6,750 bases of DNA, from the NCBI GenBank assembly GCA_028288645.1, contig JAQBNJ010000148.1:1-6750 (forward strand), read 5' to 3'. Below the pieces are notes generated by a model, which saw only the letters and a program-made list of their open reading frames with translations, did no database searches and was not told the origin of the DNA. This DNA comes from Sediminibacterium sp. Lineage in GTDB: Bacteria; Bacteroidota; Bacteroidia; Chitinophagales; Chitinophagaceae. A program made the position numbers and the translations under genes. Position 1 is the stretch's first letter. Each line of letters begins with the position of its first letter. Below are positions 1 to 5,821 of the stretch, in pieces.

Positions 1-155
1 TCTAATAATTTTTCGATCTCCTGCAATTGCATTTGTGTAAAAGATTTTGCAAGCGAAAAAAGTTCAGCCATGCGGATGCCTGCAGTAACCTGGAGTGGTT
101 TTAGTTTTGTGAGAAAGTCCTTAGCGCTAAGTTTTGTTTGCATTGTTTTGATCAT
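1..155 (-). CDS. DNA alkylation repair protein (AlkD-like), N-terminal part, cut by window edge
   Basis: This gene reads off the left edge, so only about the first 51 residues are visible. Two in-frame ATGs exist, at 155 and 143; the family-like sequence begins after the second. The stretch AGIRMAELFSLAKSF followed by a Met and then LQEIEKLLE closely resembles, from memory, the first HEAT-like helices of AlkD-type proteins (G-[VI]-R-M-x-x-x-F-x-L-A-K-x-F ... E-I-E-K-L-L-E). These proteins remove N3- and N7-alkylated purines from DNA. Relatives I recall carry a segment with F-K-[TS]-G-x-G-x-Y-G-x-G-D between the 'PLQ' helix and the 'G-[VI]-R-M' helix. Here PLQ is followed almost at once by GIRM, so that segment seems absent. 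It is probably the last visible gene of the mmcQ-GNAT-M23 transcript, starting 15 bp after the M23 stop. Family assignment is moderate because most of the gene is outside the window. Confidence 0.55.
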   Translation of the reverse strand, partial: MIKTMQTKLSAKDFLTKLKPLQVTAGIRMAELFSLAKSFTQMQLQEIEKLL

Positions 156-170
156 TCATACAACCGAATA

Positions 171-1139
171 TCAGTTGTTCTTTATTTTATCTTTCTGAAT
201 GGGCGAATAATCATGCTTAGCCTGCCCGTTTACCAGCAAATTATCAAAATAACATTTTACGCCGGTTGCGTTATTGACATCCTCAATGTTCTGAATATGA
301 AAATGTAAATGCGGCTCAGATGAATTGCCTGTATTTCCGCAAAGTCCCAACAATTGGCCCTGTTTAATTTTTTGTCCTTCTTTTACTGCGATCGACTGGT
401 GTTTAAAATGACAAAAAACAAGGTATTCATTGTTTGCGGCTTTTATGATAACCGTATTGCCTCCGAGATCAAAGGTGTTCATTTGTCCAACGATATTATC
501 TTTAACGCCATCAACAACCAGTACGATCTCGCCATCACAGGGGGCGATCAATTCTTTTCCAAATGCATAGTAGTCTTCATTTGTTTTGCCATCGGTTTTA
601 TACGTTTTCCCATTTGCGTCCTTTATTAAAATATCAAAAGCATTTTTCTGCGACTGTGCTGTCACGTGATAGTTCAGCTCTTTTGTATCGCCTCCCCAAA
701 CCACGGTCCACTCGTCTTTAAATGGAAGGATCAATTTGACTGAATTACGTTCAGGTTTCGGCTGGTTTTCCTCAACATAAGGTTTTACGAACAGCCCGTC
801 GATTTTTGAATTGCCATCAATAGAAATATTTAAAGCGATCAATGCCAGCTCAAAGTTTGTCTTGTAAGTGGCTACCGTTCCATTTGAATACCTGATGAAT
901 TGCATTTTTATGATCTTTCCCGCCTGTGTTTTAAGCCCTTTACAGAGTTGAATGGTCTGGTCAATGGGTAAGGCTTTTTGCATATCAGGCGAAAACATAT
1001 TAAATATCGAATCATAATTACCACTATTGTAGTTCGATTGAAACCTGCCGGTAATTGTTTTATACATGTCGGATTCTGTTTGCCCGGTAACATGCACTAT
1101 GATCAGTGTTAGCAGTAAAGCGGAAAATATTTTTCTCAT
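171..1139 (-). CDS. Exported M23 (LytM-type) zinc metallopeptidase
   Basis: A 322-residue protein. Residues 1-19 (MRKIFSALLLTLIIVHVTG) look like a signal peptide, so it should act in the periplasm or at the cell surface. Residues 25-120 resemble the small DUF3887-type domain with 'F..GNYDSIFNMFSPDMQKALP', found before hydrolases. The peptidase domain runs from about 155 to 300. Its likely Zn and catalytic residues are H158, D169, H244 and the PHLHF motif with H277 and H279. The sequence 'LIAPCDGEIVLVVDGVKDN' and 'GLCGNTGNSSEPHLHF' are typical of M23 enzymes, which cleave peptidoglycan cross-bridges. The first motif is H-x10-D rather than the usual H-x3-D. The leader (1140-1154) is pure A/T with no Shine-Dalgarno, as is common in Bacteroidota. 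It follows the GNAT gene by 15 bp and precedes the AlkD-like gene by 15 bp, implying co-transcription. The exact substrate is not determinable here. Confidence 0.88.
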   Translation of the reverse strand: MRKIFSALLLTLIIVHVTGQTESDMYKTITGRFQSNYNSGNYDSIFNMFSPDMQKALPIDQTIQLCKGLKTQAGKIIKMQFIRYSNGTVATYKTNFELALIALNISIDGNSKIDGLFVKPYVEENQPKPERNSVKLILPFKDEWTVVWGGDTKELNYHVTAQSQKNAFDILIKDANGKTYKTDGKTNEDYYAFGKELIAPCDGEIVLVVDGVKDNIVGQMNTFDLGGNTVIIKAANNEYLVFCHFKHQSIAVKEGQKIKQGQLLGLCGNTGNSSEPHLHFHIQNIEDVNNATGVKCYFDNLLVNGQAKHDYSPIQKDKIKNN

Positions 1140-1154
1140 TTTTTAATTTTAATT

Positions 1155-1610
1155 TTAATATTTGATCTCTTTTTCAAAACAAACACTATTCTCCACATTT
1201 GCATACTGGCCATAATTGGGAATTGAGTGGTAGCCGTTATTTGAATAGAGATTGATCGCTTCGGGTTGCTTTTTACCTGTTTCCAATATGCATTTTGTAA
1301 AACCCATTTCACCGGTCCATTCTTCCAATGCAGCTAATATTTTTACGGCGATGCCTTTGCCCCGGTGTGCCGGCCGTACATACATCCGCTTTACTTCCAT
1401 CGTTCCTGCCTCGTATTCTTTAATTGCCCCGCAACCCACCGCTACCTGATCTTCATACGCAACAATGGCAAAATTGATCTTATTGATCTTGTTGAATTGC
1501 GCATAGAAAGCATGGTCGTTTCCATCTCTTTGTGCCAGGTCGGCATCGAGCTCTTTCACGAGTTCAATAAAATATTTGTTTTCAGAATTGGTTCTTATTA
1601 ATTGGATCAT
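1155..1610 (-). CDS. GNAT family N-acetyltransferase
   Basis: A 151-residue protein of ordinary single-domain GNAT length, expected to transfer acetyl from acetyl-CoA to an amine in the cytoplasm. The core is visible in order: a beta strand 'FAIVAYEDQVAVGCGAIK' (residues 47-64), 'MEVKRMYVRPAHRGKGIA' (71-88) carrying the acetyl-CoA pyrophosphate-binding motif R83-x-x-G86-x-A88, the following helix 'VKILAALEEW', and the late 'ILETGKKQPEAINLYSNNGY' (108-127), where Asn120, Tyr122 and the N-G-Y turn are typical of motif B. No signal peptide is seen. It sits 17 bp downstream of the mmcQ/YjbR-like gene and 15 bp upstream of the M23 peptidase. The acceptor substrate cannot be told from sequence; the neighbours do not point to one. 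Confidence 0.92.
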   Translation of the reverse strand: MIQLIRTNSENKYFIELVKELDADLAQRDGNDHAFYAQFNKINKINFAIVAYEDQVAVGCGAIKEYEAGTMEVKRMYVRPAHRGKGIAVKILAALEEWTGEMGFTKCILETGKKQPEAINLYSNNGYHSIPNYGQYANVENSVCFEKEIKY

Positions 1611-1627
1611 TTCGGTAGTTTAAAAAA

Positions 1628-1978
1628 TCAATCAAGCCCCAATTGCTTTTTTAATTTATTTGACAGTTTATCTTTCACCAGCTCATAAGATTGGGTCAGG
1701 TATTTTTTCCAGTCTGATTTCTTCATTTTATTGATATCTTCAATCCATACCCATTTGTATTTGGCAACATAAGGTGCGGGTTTAAAGCCGGGCCAGTTAC
1801 AGATCTCTTCAAATTCTTCATCTTTTACTTTAAAGGAAGCGCTGGTAGGTGATTGCTCCAGTCCTACCACGCAAAACATTTTTCCGCCAATGGAAAACAC
1901 CAGGTCATGTTCCCATTTAATATCTTCTGTAACACCCGGCATTGTGCGGCAAAGGGTTTGTATCTCTTCAATATTCAT
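1628..1978 (-). CDS. MmcQ/YjbR family protein
   Basis: A 116-residue protein starting at the ATG at 1978. The frame stays open to 2047, but that extension would overlap the candidate promoter -7 box and lacks family character, while 'MNIEEIQTLCRTMPGVTEDIKW' is a normal family N-terminus. Diagnostic stretches are 'PGVTEDIKWEHDLVFSIGGKMFC' split as P14-G15-V16-T17-E18, then W22-x-H24 and F28-x-I30-G31-G32-K33, and later 'WPGFKPAPYVAKYKWVWI' (62-79). The fold is a small CyaY-like alpha/beta domain described as double-wing DNA-binding. The biological role of the family is poorly known. The C-terminus is lysine-rich (K86, K87, K91, K92, K102, K104, K108, K110, K111). It appears to be the first gene of a four-gene run with GNAT, M23 peptidase and AlkD-like genes. 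Confidence 0.87.
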   Translation of the reverse strand: MNIEEIQTLCRTMPGVTEDIKWEHDLVFSIGGKMFCVVGLEQSPTSASFKVKDEEFEEICNWPGFKPAPYVAKYKWVWIEDINKMKKSDWKKYLTQSYELVKDKLSNKLKKQLGLD

Positions 1979-2035
1979 TGTGTGTAATAGTTGTAAGGAT
2001 GCGATAGCAGCAATGGCGATGATCTTATAGCCCGG

Positions 2036-2075
2036 ATAAATATACAAAACTTGTATTGATGTATCGGTAGGCTAA
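2036..2075 (-). promoter_or_regulatory. Candidate promoter of the mmcQ-GNAT-M23-AlkD run
   Basis: On the minus strand, TTAG (2072-2075) is followed by 19 bp and then AAGTTTTG (2045-2052), and next by TATATTTAT. This fits the Bacteroidota form TTTG-N19-TAnnTTTG, with one mismatch in each element. A transcription start near 2040 would give a leader of about 60 nt to the ATG at 1978. An inverted repeat ATACAA-aac-TTGTAT (2042-2056) overlaps the -7 box and could be a regulator site. No experimental support. Confidence 0.4.
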
Positions 2076-2093
2076 TGGCTGGCATTGCACCAT

Positions 2094-2119
2094 AAAAAAC
2101 GCCCACCAACGGGTGAGCG
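2094..2119 (-). terminator. Intrinsic terminator after the lipoprotein gene
   Basis: Read on the minus strand this is CGCTCACC, loop CGTT, GGTGGGCG, then TTTTTT (2094-2099). The stem has 8 pairs including one T-G wobble and is GC-rich. It begins 33 bp after the lipoprotein stop at 2153 and lies just upstream of the candidate mmcQ promoter, so it should insulate the two units. There is no T-run on the plus-strand side, so it works in one direction only. Confidence 0.85.
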
Positions 2120-2152
2120 CTTATGAATGTTCCGATCGCTTGCTTTTATATT

Positions 2153-2794
2153 TTAATGAAACTCAACAACCTGTGTTTTTGCCAGGTTGGCAACCATCTT
2201 ATTGTATACTGCTACATTAGTAGTTGAGGAAATAATGATCTTTCCTGATGTGCGGTCTGCGGCTTTCAGGTCCGCTTCGGTTACATCCTGGGTGAGCGTG
2301 ACCAATCCTATTGTTGTAAGGGCCGTATAGTTGCCATTGGCGGCAATAACAATGCTGTCTCTTTTTGATTTGATAGTGAGTGCGCCGCCTACCTCAAAAA
2401 CAATAGGCGTTGTAACACCACCGGCGGTATAGTTGCCCTCGAGGCGAAGCGAAGCCTTATTACTGAACGACGCCAGTTCCGATCTGAACTCAACATTCCG
2501 GAAAGTACCGGTTGGAATTGCAATATTGGTGATGCTGACTGCACCAAAAAGGTCCACCTGTGCATTGGGTTCAGATTTCAACTCAAAGGATGTGCTGTCG
2601 TTCTTTTTTGCCTGGATCTTCGCACTTGTTACACCAGCTGAGCCGATCGTCCAGGTAATAGCAGCGCCATTAACGGGAGAAACGGCTGCTTTCAACTGAA
2701 AACTAATGCTTCCACTGCCTGTGCCGGCATCTTTTACGCAGGCTGAAAAGGATACAAGAAGGGCGGCTGTAACAAAGAGGGTAGAAAATTTCAT
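2153..2794 (-). CDS. Hypothetical exported lipoprotein, beta-rich
   Basis: A 213-residue protein if started at the ATG at 2794. The frame is open to 2881, but only the inner ATG puts a lipoprotein signal at the front: MKFSTLFVTAALLVSFSAC, with hydrophobic residues 5-16 and a lipobox F-S-A-C19. Lipidation at Cys19 would anchor it to the cell envelope; residues +2 to +4 are V-K-D. The mature part is rich in Thr, Ser, Val and Ala with alternating strands: 'ITWTIGSAGVTSAKIQAKK' (46-64), 'VDLFGAVSITNIAIPTGTF' (80-98), 'LRLEGNYTAGG' (106-116) and 'TTIGLVTLTQDVTEADL' (150-166). The 'V-D-L-F ... I-P-T-G-T-F' layout faintly recalls DUF4382-like beta-sandwich lipoproteins, but I do not recognise the family with certainty. 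No catalytic motif is visible. It ends at a strong terminator and is transcribed divergently from the SDR remnant, as a single-gene unit. Confidence 0.82.
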   Translation of the reverse strand: MKFSTLFVTAALLVSFSACVKDAGTGSGSISFQLKAAVSPVNGAAITWTIGSAGVTSAKIQAKKNDSTSFELKSEPNAQVDLFGAVSITNIAIPTGTFRNVEFRSELASFSNKASLRLEGNYTAGGVTTPIVFEVGGALTIKSKRDSIVIAANGNYTALTTIGLVTLTQDVTEADLKAADRTSGKIIISSTTNVAVYNKMVANLAKTQVVEFH

Positions 2795-2903
2795 GGGGTT
2801 GTCTTTTTTAATGTTACTGTTAGATACAGTGTTGGCAATTAATGCAGCCTGTGAGCAATAGTATTTTTGTGGGTTGCGCATTGTGGCGGGGGATTGTATT
2901 GTT

Positions 2904-2934
2904 CAAATTTCCTTAAATTATCTAAGATTTGCAA
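2904..2934 (-). promoter_or_regulatory. Candidate promoter of the lipoprotein gene
   Basis: On the minus strand, TTG (2932-2934) is followed by 20 bp and GAAATTTG (2904-2911), which matches the Bacteroidota TAnnTTTG box at five of six fixed positions. Transcription would start near 2898, giving a leader of about 100 nt to the ATG at 2794. The prediction rests on spacing and motif only. Confidence 0.38.
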
Positions 2935-3018
2935 GGAACGGGTCATGATAAGGAAGAATATTGCTGTTTCAGTCCTGTATTTGTCCTGGCTGACCCTCCC
3001 TGGAACCTTGTTTAATAA

Positions 3019-3026
3019 TACGTTTG
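3019..3026 (+). promoter_or_regulatory. Exact Bacteroidota -7 box ahead of the SDR remnant
   Basis: TACGTTTG matches TAnnTTTG exactly and lies 55 bp upstream of the ATG at 3082. No TTG is found about 19-21 bp further upstream, so the promoter is incomplete by this measure. It may be a relic of the promoter that once served the intact gene. The rest of the 287-bp gap between the lipoprotein start and 3082 holds only this box and the divergent lipoprotein promoter. Confidence 0.3.
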
Positions 3027-3081
3027 TATAGCGGCTTGCCATCGAGCTATAAAAACATCTTCAATATAAAAACGAAATATA

Positions 3082-3371
3082 ATGATCCTTCAAAACAAAA
3101 ATGCAGTGATATATGGGCCGGTGGCTCTTTAGGCGGTGCTGTTGCAAGGATATTCAAAGAAGTAATCGAGCGCGATCCGGAATTGATGGCACCTGTACTC
3201 CGGGGTGTGGCGGCAGATACGATGCTGAAAAAATTACCCCTGATGGCTGATATTGCCAATACCGCTGTATTCCTGGTATCTGATCTTGCCGGAAAAATCA
3301 CAGGTGTTACAGTTGATGTAACCTGTGGTACTACTGCTGCATTAAATTACAGGGTGCCATGGCAAGAATAG
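3082..3371 (+). pseudogene. Remnant of a short-chain dehydrogenase/reductase (SDR): frameshift plus large internal deletion
   Basis: The original start is the ATG at 3082, encoding MILQNKNAVIYG, a typical first strand of an SDR. One base is missing after 3116, and the frame then ends at a TAG (3130-3132). In the adjacent frame the protein continues from 3117 as AGGSLGGAVAR, completing the Rossmann NAD(P)-binding glycine motif G-x-G-G-x-L-G. At about 3147-3152 this joins directly to IFKEVIERDPELM and runs to the end with 'LPLMADIANTAVFLVSDLAG' and 'KITGVTVDVTCGTTAALNY', the usual SDR C-terminus. The parts kept total about 96 residues against roughly 250 in intact family members, so about 155-165 residues are gone. 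The loss includes the NNAG strand, the catalytic Ser and the YxxxK pair. Both joined pieces lie in one frame, so the deletion was a multiple of three and the frameshift is a separate event. No activity is possible. It is the only plus-strand gene of the window. Confidence 0.88.
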
Positions 3372-3381
3372 GTAGGCTAAA

Positions 3382-3402
3382 TTCCATAATATTTTTATGG
3401 AA
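3382..3402. terminator. AT-rich hairpin between convergent genes, possible weak terminator
   Basis: TTCCATAA (3382-3389), a 5-nt loop, then TTATGGAA (3395-3402) form a perfect 8-bp stem. It lies between the SDR remnant (stop 3371, plus strand) and the M20 gene (stop 3441, minus strand), where a two-way terminator would be expected. The stem is AT-rich. On the minus strand it is followed only by TTTAG, and no T-run follows on the plus strand, so termination would be inefficient. Confidence 0.4.
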
Positions 3403-3440
3403 GTGAAGGCTTCAAAAGGTGAAACTGTCTATCAAACAAA

Positions 3441-4970
3441 TCACTTGATCAGCATCAATGATACCATAGTTTCTATTCCATCAAACAAATTACCGATACG
3501 GATATTTTCATTTTCTGCATGCTGGTTATTATCATGGTTGGCGATAGGAACTGTAACGGTTTTTGCATTGAGGTATTTCTCAAACAAAAAAAGAGGGAGG
3601 CTGCCACCCATCGTTGGTTGTAATACCAATTGATTTTTCGAAGTAGTTGTGACAGCTGCGATCACTTTTTTTATGATGGGCAGGTCCATAGAGGTACGTT
3701 GTGCATTGATCCCATCCTGTCCGGCTATTACTTTGATGATCTTTGCATATTTGTTTCTCTCCTCATCGGCAGGCTCATTGTTTGTGATATAATAGCCCTG
3801 TGCTTTTATATGATCGATCACTTTTTGTTGCTGTCTTTTCCAGTCGTTGCCCAATACCAACCTCAGATCAAGCACAGCCGTAGCATAGGTCGGTATCTGA
3901 TTGGAAGCCATCTTGCCAACGTTGCCGCTTTGTATGCCATTGATGTTTAAAGAAGGCTGGTTGATAGCTTCACTCAAGGTTACGCCCCGCATTTCAACGG
4001 CGCTTATTCCCAGTTCTTTTTTCATTTGTTCATCTACAGAAGGCACTTCATTCAACGCTTTCTTTTCTGAGGGAGTTAAAGGTGTTACATCATCATAAAA
4101 TCCTTTGATGGTCACCCGTCCGTTGTCATCTTTCATCGAACCTAAGAGTTTTACCAGCATCATAGCAGGGTTTGGGGCCCAGTTGCCATAATGGCCGCTG
4201 TGCAGTGGACGTTTTGAAGCATACACAGTAAGGTCAAGATGTGTATCACCCCGAACGCCGAATACGATTTGTTTTTGTCCTGATTGATGTACAGGGCCAT
4301 CACAAATGATCCACAGGTCAGATTGCAGTATGGATTTGTATTTTTCCAGGATCTCATTAAGGTGTGTAGAACCGGCTTCTTCTTCACCCTCGAAGAAAAA
4401 TTTAAGATTGCAGCCGGGAGCCATGCCGTTTTTAGTGATGGCATCGTATGCATTCAGGATGGCGGCAACACCTGCTTTATCATCAGATGCACCGCGGGCA
4501 TATATTCTCCATTCGTTGAGATAATTTCCATCAGCAGGAAAAAGAATATTGATCCCGTCCTTATCAATGGAATTTGAAAATAATTTTGGTTGAAACGGAT
4601 CAAGCCCCTTTGCCCATTGAGTGGGATTAACAGGTTGTCCATCATAATGCGCATAAAAAATCAGCGTTTGTTTTGCGCCTGGTACCATCACTTCTCCATA
4701 TACCGCCGGAACGGCGCCTGCTGTAGAAGGATGTAGCAGTTGAACTTTTTGAATGCCCCGTTTGTTCATCATCGCCATAATAAACGCGGCATTCTTTTGC
4801 TGGCCGGCGGGATCTGCGGCTACATTGGGTAAGGACAAAAATTCAGTAAATTCCTTAATAATGGCGTCGGCATTTTTAGTTGCGTAGTTCCTGGCAGCCA
4901 GTATCGCGGATGATTGGGCTGAAACGAATTGAACAAACAGGAAGCTTAAAAGGAAGACGAAATTTCTCAT
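3441..4970 (-). CDS. Secreted M20-family zinc metallopeptidase (carnosinase/dipeptidase-like)
   Basis: A 509-residue protein from the ATG at 4970, chosen because it starts a signal peptide, MRNFVFLLSFLFVQFVSAQ. The frame is open to 5108, and another ATG lies at 5021, but those extensions carry no family sequence and bury the signal. M20 di-zinc residues can be followed through the chain: H108 and D110 in 'FYAHYDGQP', D163 in 'ARGASDDKAG' (bridging Asp), general base E197 and ligand E198 in 'FEGEEEAGS', D224 in 'ICDGPV', and H484 in 'NQHAENENI'. The lid/dimerisation domain begins near 'RPLHSGHYG' (H257) and returns to the catalytic domain near 'QPTMGGSLPLF' (451-461). Length and layout match the carnosinase-like dipeptidase branch. 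It should hydrolyse dipeptides or short peptides in the periplasm. It has its own promoter and no operon partner. Confidence 0.93.
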   Translation of the reverse strand: MRNFVFLLSFLFVQFVSAQSSAILAARNYATKNADAIIKEFTEFLSLPNVAADPAGQQKNAAFIMAMMNKRGIQKVQLLHPSTAGAVPAVYGEVMVPGAKQTLIFYAHYDGQPVNPTQWAKGLDPFQPKLFSNSIDKDGINILFPADGNYLNEWRIYARGASDDKAGVAAILNAYDAITKNGMAPGCNLKFFFEGEEEAGSTHLNEILEKYKSILQSDLWIICDGPVHQSGQKQIVFGVRGDTHLDLTVYASKRPLHSGHYGNWAPNPAMMLVKLLGSMKDDNGRVTIKGFYDDVTPLTPSEKKALNEVPSVDEQMKKELGISAVEMRGVTLSEAINQPSLNINGIQSGNVGKMASNQIPTYATAVLDLRLVLGNDWKRQQQKVIDHIKAQGYYITNNEPADEERNKYAKIIKVIAGQDGINAQRTSMDLPIIKKVIAAVTTTSKNQLVLQPTMGGSLPLFLFEKYLNAKTVTVPIANHDNNQHAENENIRIGNLFDGIETMVSLMLIK

Positions 4971-5048
4971 GAAGTGAAATTGATTGCCTACAGCAAGGTT
5001 TATAATTTGTCTCTTAGACATAGAACTGTTCCATTCATTCCGGGAGGA

Positions 5049-5087
5049 ATAAATATACAAAAGAAGGATTGATATTCTGCCGCCCAA
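5049..5087 (-). promoter_or_regulatory. Candidate promoter of the M20 peptidase gene
   Basis: On the minus strand, TTG (5085-5087) is followed by exactly 19 bp and TTCTTTTG (5058-5065), a five-of-six match to TAnnTTTG, then TATATTTAT. The 14-bp stretch TTTTGTATATTTAT (5049-5062) is identical to that at the mmcQ promoter (2036-2049). A start near 5052 would give a leader of about 80 nt, which contains a small inverted repeat TGTCT-ctt-AGACA (5008-5020). Confidence 0.48.
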
Positions 5088-5180
5088 TCCGGTTTCAGTG
5101 GAAGGCAAAATGGCCCCTTGCTATTTCTTTTGTATTTCGACCCTTTGCATTGTCAGATGTGTGACGCGGCTGGCACTGCT

Positions 5181-5681
5181 TTATTTGATCTTGATAAAGG
5201 TGTCCTTTAAGCCTTTTTCCAACAGGTAATCTTCCAGTTCTTTTGCCTCTCCTTTTCTTGCGTGGTGCAGTAGTGTAAACCCATGGGGGCCTTTCGCAAA
5301 AATGAGTTCGGGATAGGTTTCTAAAACAGGCTTTACCAAACTGGTTTTACCTAACATGGTTAGTACAAACAGGCTGGCCCTTGCCCCCTTTGAAACAAGA
5401 AAATTGGCGATCTCTTTGTTGCCCATGTGCCCGGCACCTTCAATAGCATTTTCAAAATCACCACTGCCCCAATCGTAACTGCTGTAGATCAGGTTGGGAC
5501 GCTCATTCAGCATTTCTTTAACGAGTGGCAGATCTTTATGTCCTGCCACCACAAAGTCTTTTACCAATTTCATTTCTAAGGGAACCGGTTCCTGTTGTTG
5601 TTGAGAAAATCCAGGTTTAGGTACGGTGCCCAAAACGAGTAATCCACCAGTCGTTTTTTGTAAAGACTCATGTCTGTTCAT
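5181..5681 (-). CDS. Exported ankyrin-repeat protein
   Basis: A 166-residue protein when started at the ATG at 5681. The frame is open to 5720, but MNRHESLQKTTGGLLVLGT is the natural N-terminus: a basic, then hydrophobic leader resembling a twin-arginine signal (N-R-R-x-S-L) whose second Arg is His. Ankyrin-like helical repeats follow: about 36-66 ('VVAGHKDLPLVKEMLNERPN'), 72-100 ('FENAIEGAGHMGNKEIANFL' and 'VSKGA'), 103-133 ('FVLTMLGKTSLVKPVLETYP') and 134-160 ('GFTLLHHARKGEAKELEDYL'). 'Y-D-W-G-S-G-D-F-E-N-A-I-E-G-A' and 'G-P-H-G-F-T-L-L-H-H-A' are hallmarks of a Bacteroidota ankyrin subgroup. Such repeats mediate protein contacts; no enzymatic domain is present. The gene follows the AraC-type regulator on the same strand after 140 bp. 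Whether that regulator controls it is unknown. Confidence 0.82.
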   Translation of the reverse strand: MNRHESLQKTTGGLLVLGTVPKPGFSQQQQEPVPLEMKLVKDFVVAGHKDLPLVKEMLNERPNLIYSSYDWGSGDFENAIEGAGHMGNKEIANFLVSKGARASLFVLTMLGKTSLVKPVLETYPELIFAKGPHGFTLLHHARKGEAKELEDYLLEKGLKDTFIKIK

Positions 5682-5795
5682 TCTGTCAAATATTTGGGTT
5701 AGAAAAATTCCGGCATGCAATGCTTCCGGGAGTTGATCGGTACAAAATTCAAGAACGAGGAATCATATTCCGTTAAAAAGCATGAATAACTGTAA

Positions 5796-5811
5796 AAGAA
5801 ACGCGTTTCTT
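5796..5811. repeat. Perfect 16-bp palindrome, candidate operator or weak terminator
   Basis: AAGAAACGCGTTTCTT is identical on both strands. It starts 10 bp beyond the AraC-type gene's stop and lies 115 bp upstream of the ankyrin gene start. Read on the minus strand it is followed by TT and then ACAG, so a 6-bp hairpin with a CGCG loop and a short T-tail could act as a weak terminator. The centred CG and flanking A/T arms also suit a dimeric regulator site of the LacI-like kind. No regulator gene of that kind is visible here. Confidence 0.5.
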
Positions 5812-5821
5812 ATAACGAAAA

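Noticed and set aside
354..629. Plus-strand open frame of 91 codons opposite the M23 gene
   Set aside because: It is antisense to the conserved peptidase domain and shows no coding features of its own.
1979..2047. Upstream extension of the mmcQ/YjbR-like protein by 23 residues
   Set aside because: The extension runs into the candidate -7 box, and the family N-terminus starts at the ATG at 1978.
2839..3042. Minus-strand open frame of 67 codons upstream of the lipoprotein gene
   Set aside because: It covers the two candidate divergent promoters, overlaps the lipoprotein leader, and its translation shows no domain or signal.
2066..3380. Repeated 10-mer GGTAGGCTAA at 2066-2075 and 3371-3380
   Set aside because: About twenty 10-mer repeats are expected by chance in a window this size, and the contexts differ.
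3397..3633. Plus-strand open frame of 78 codons beside the SDR remnant
   Set aside because: It lies mostly opposite the well-supported 3' end of the M20 gene, its protein has no family character, and it begins inside the convergent hairpin.
5125..5132. Plus-strand TTCTTTTG followed by TATTTCG, resembling a promoter -7 box
   Set aside because: There is no TTG at about 19 bp upstream and no plus-strand gene downstream.
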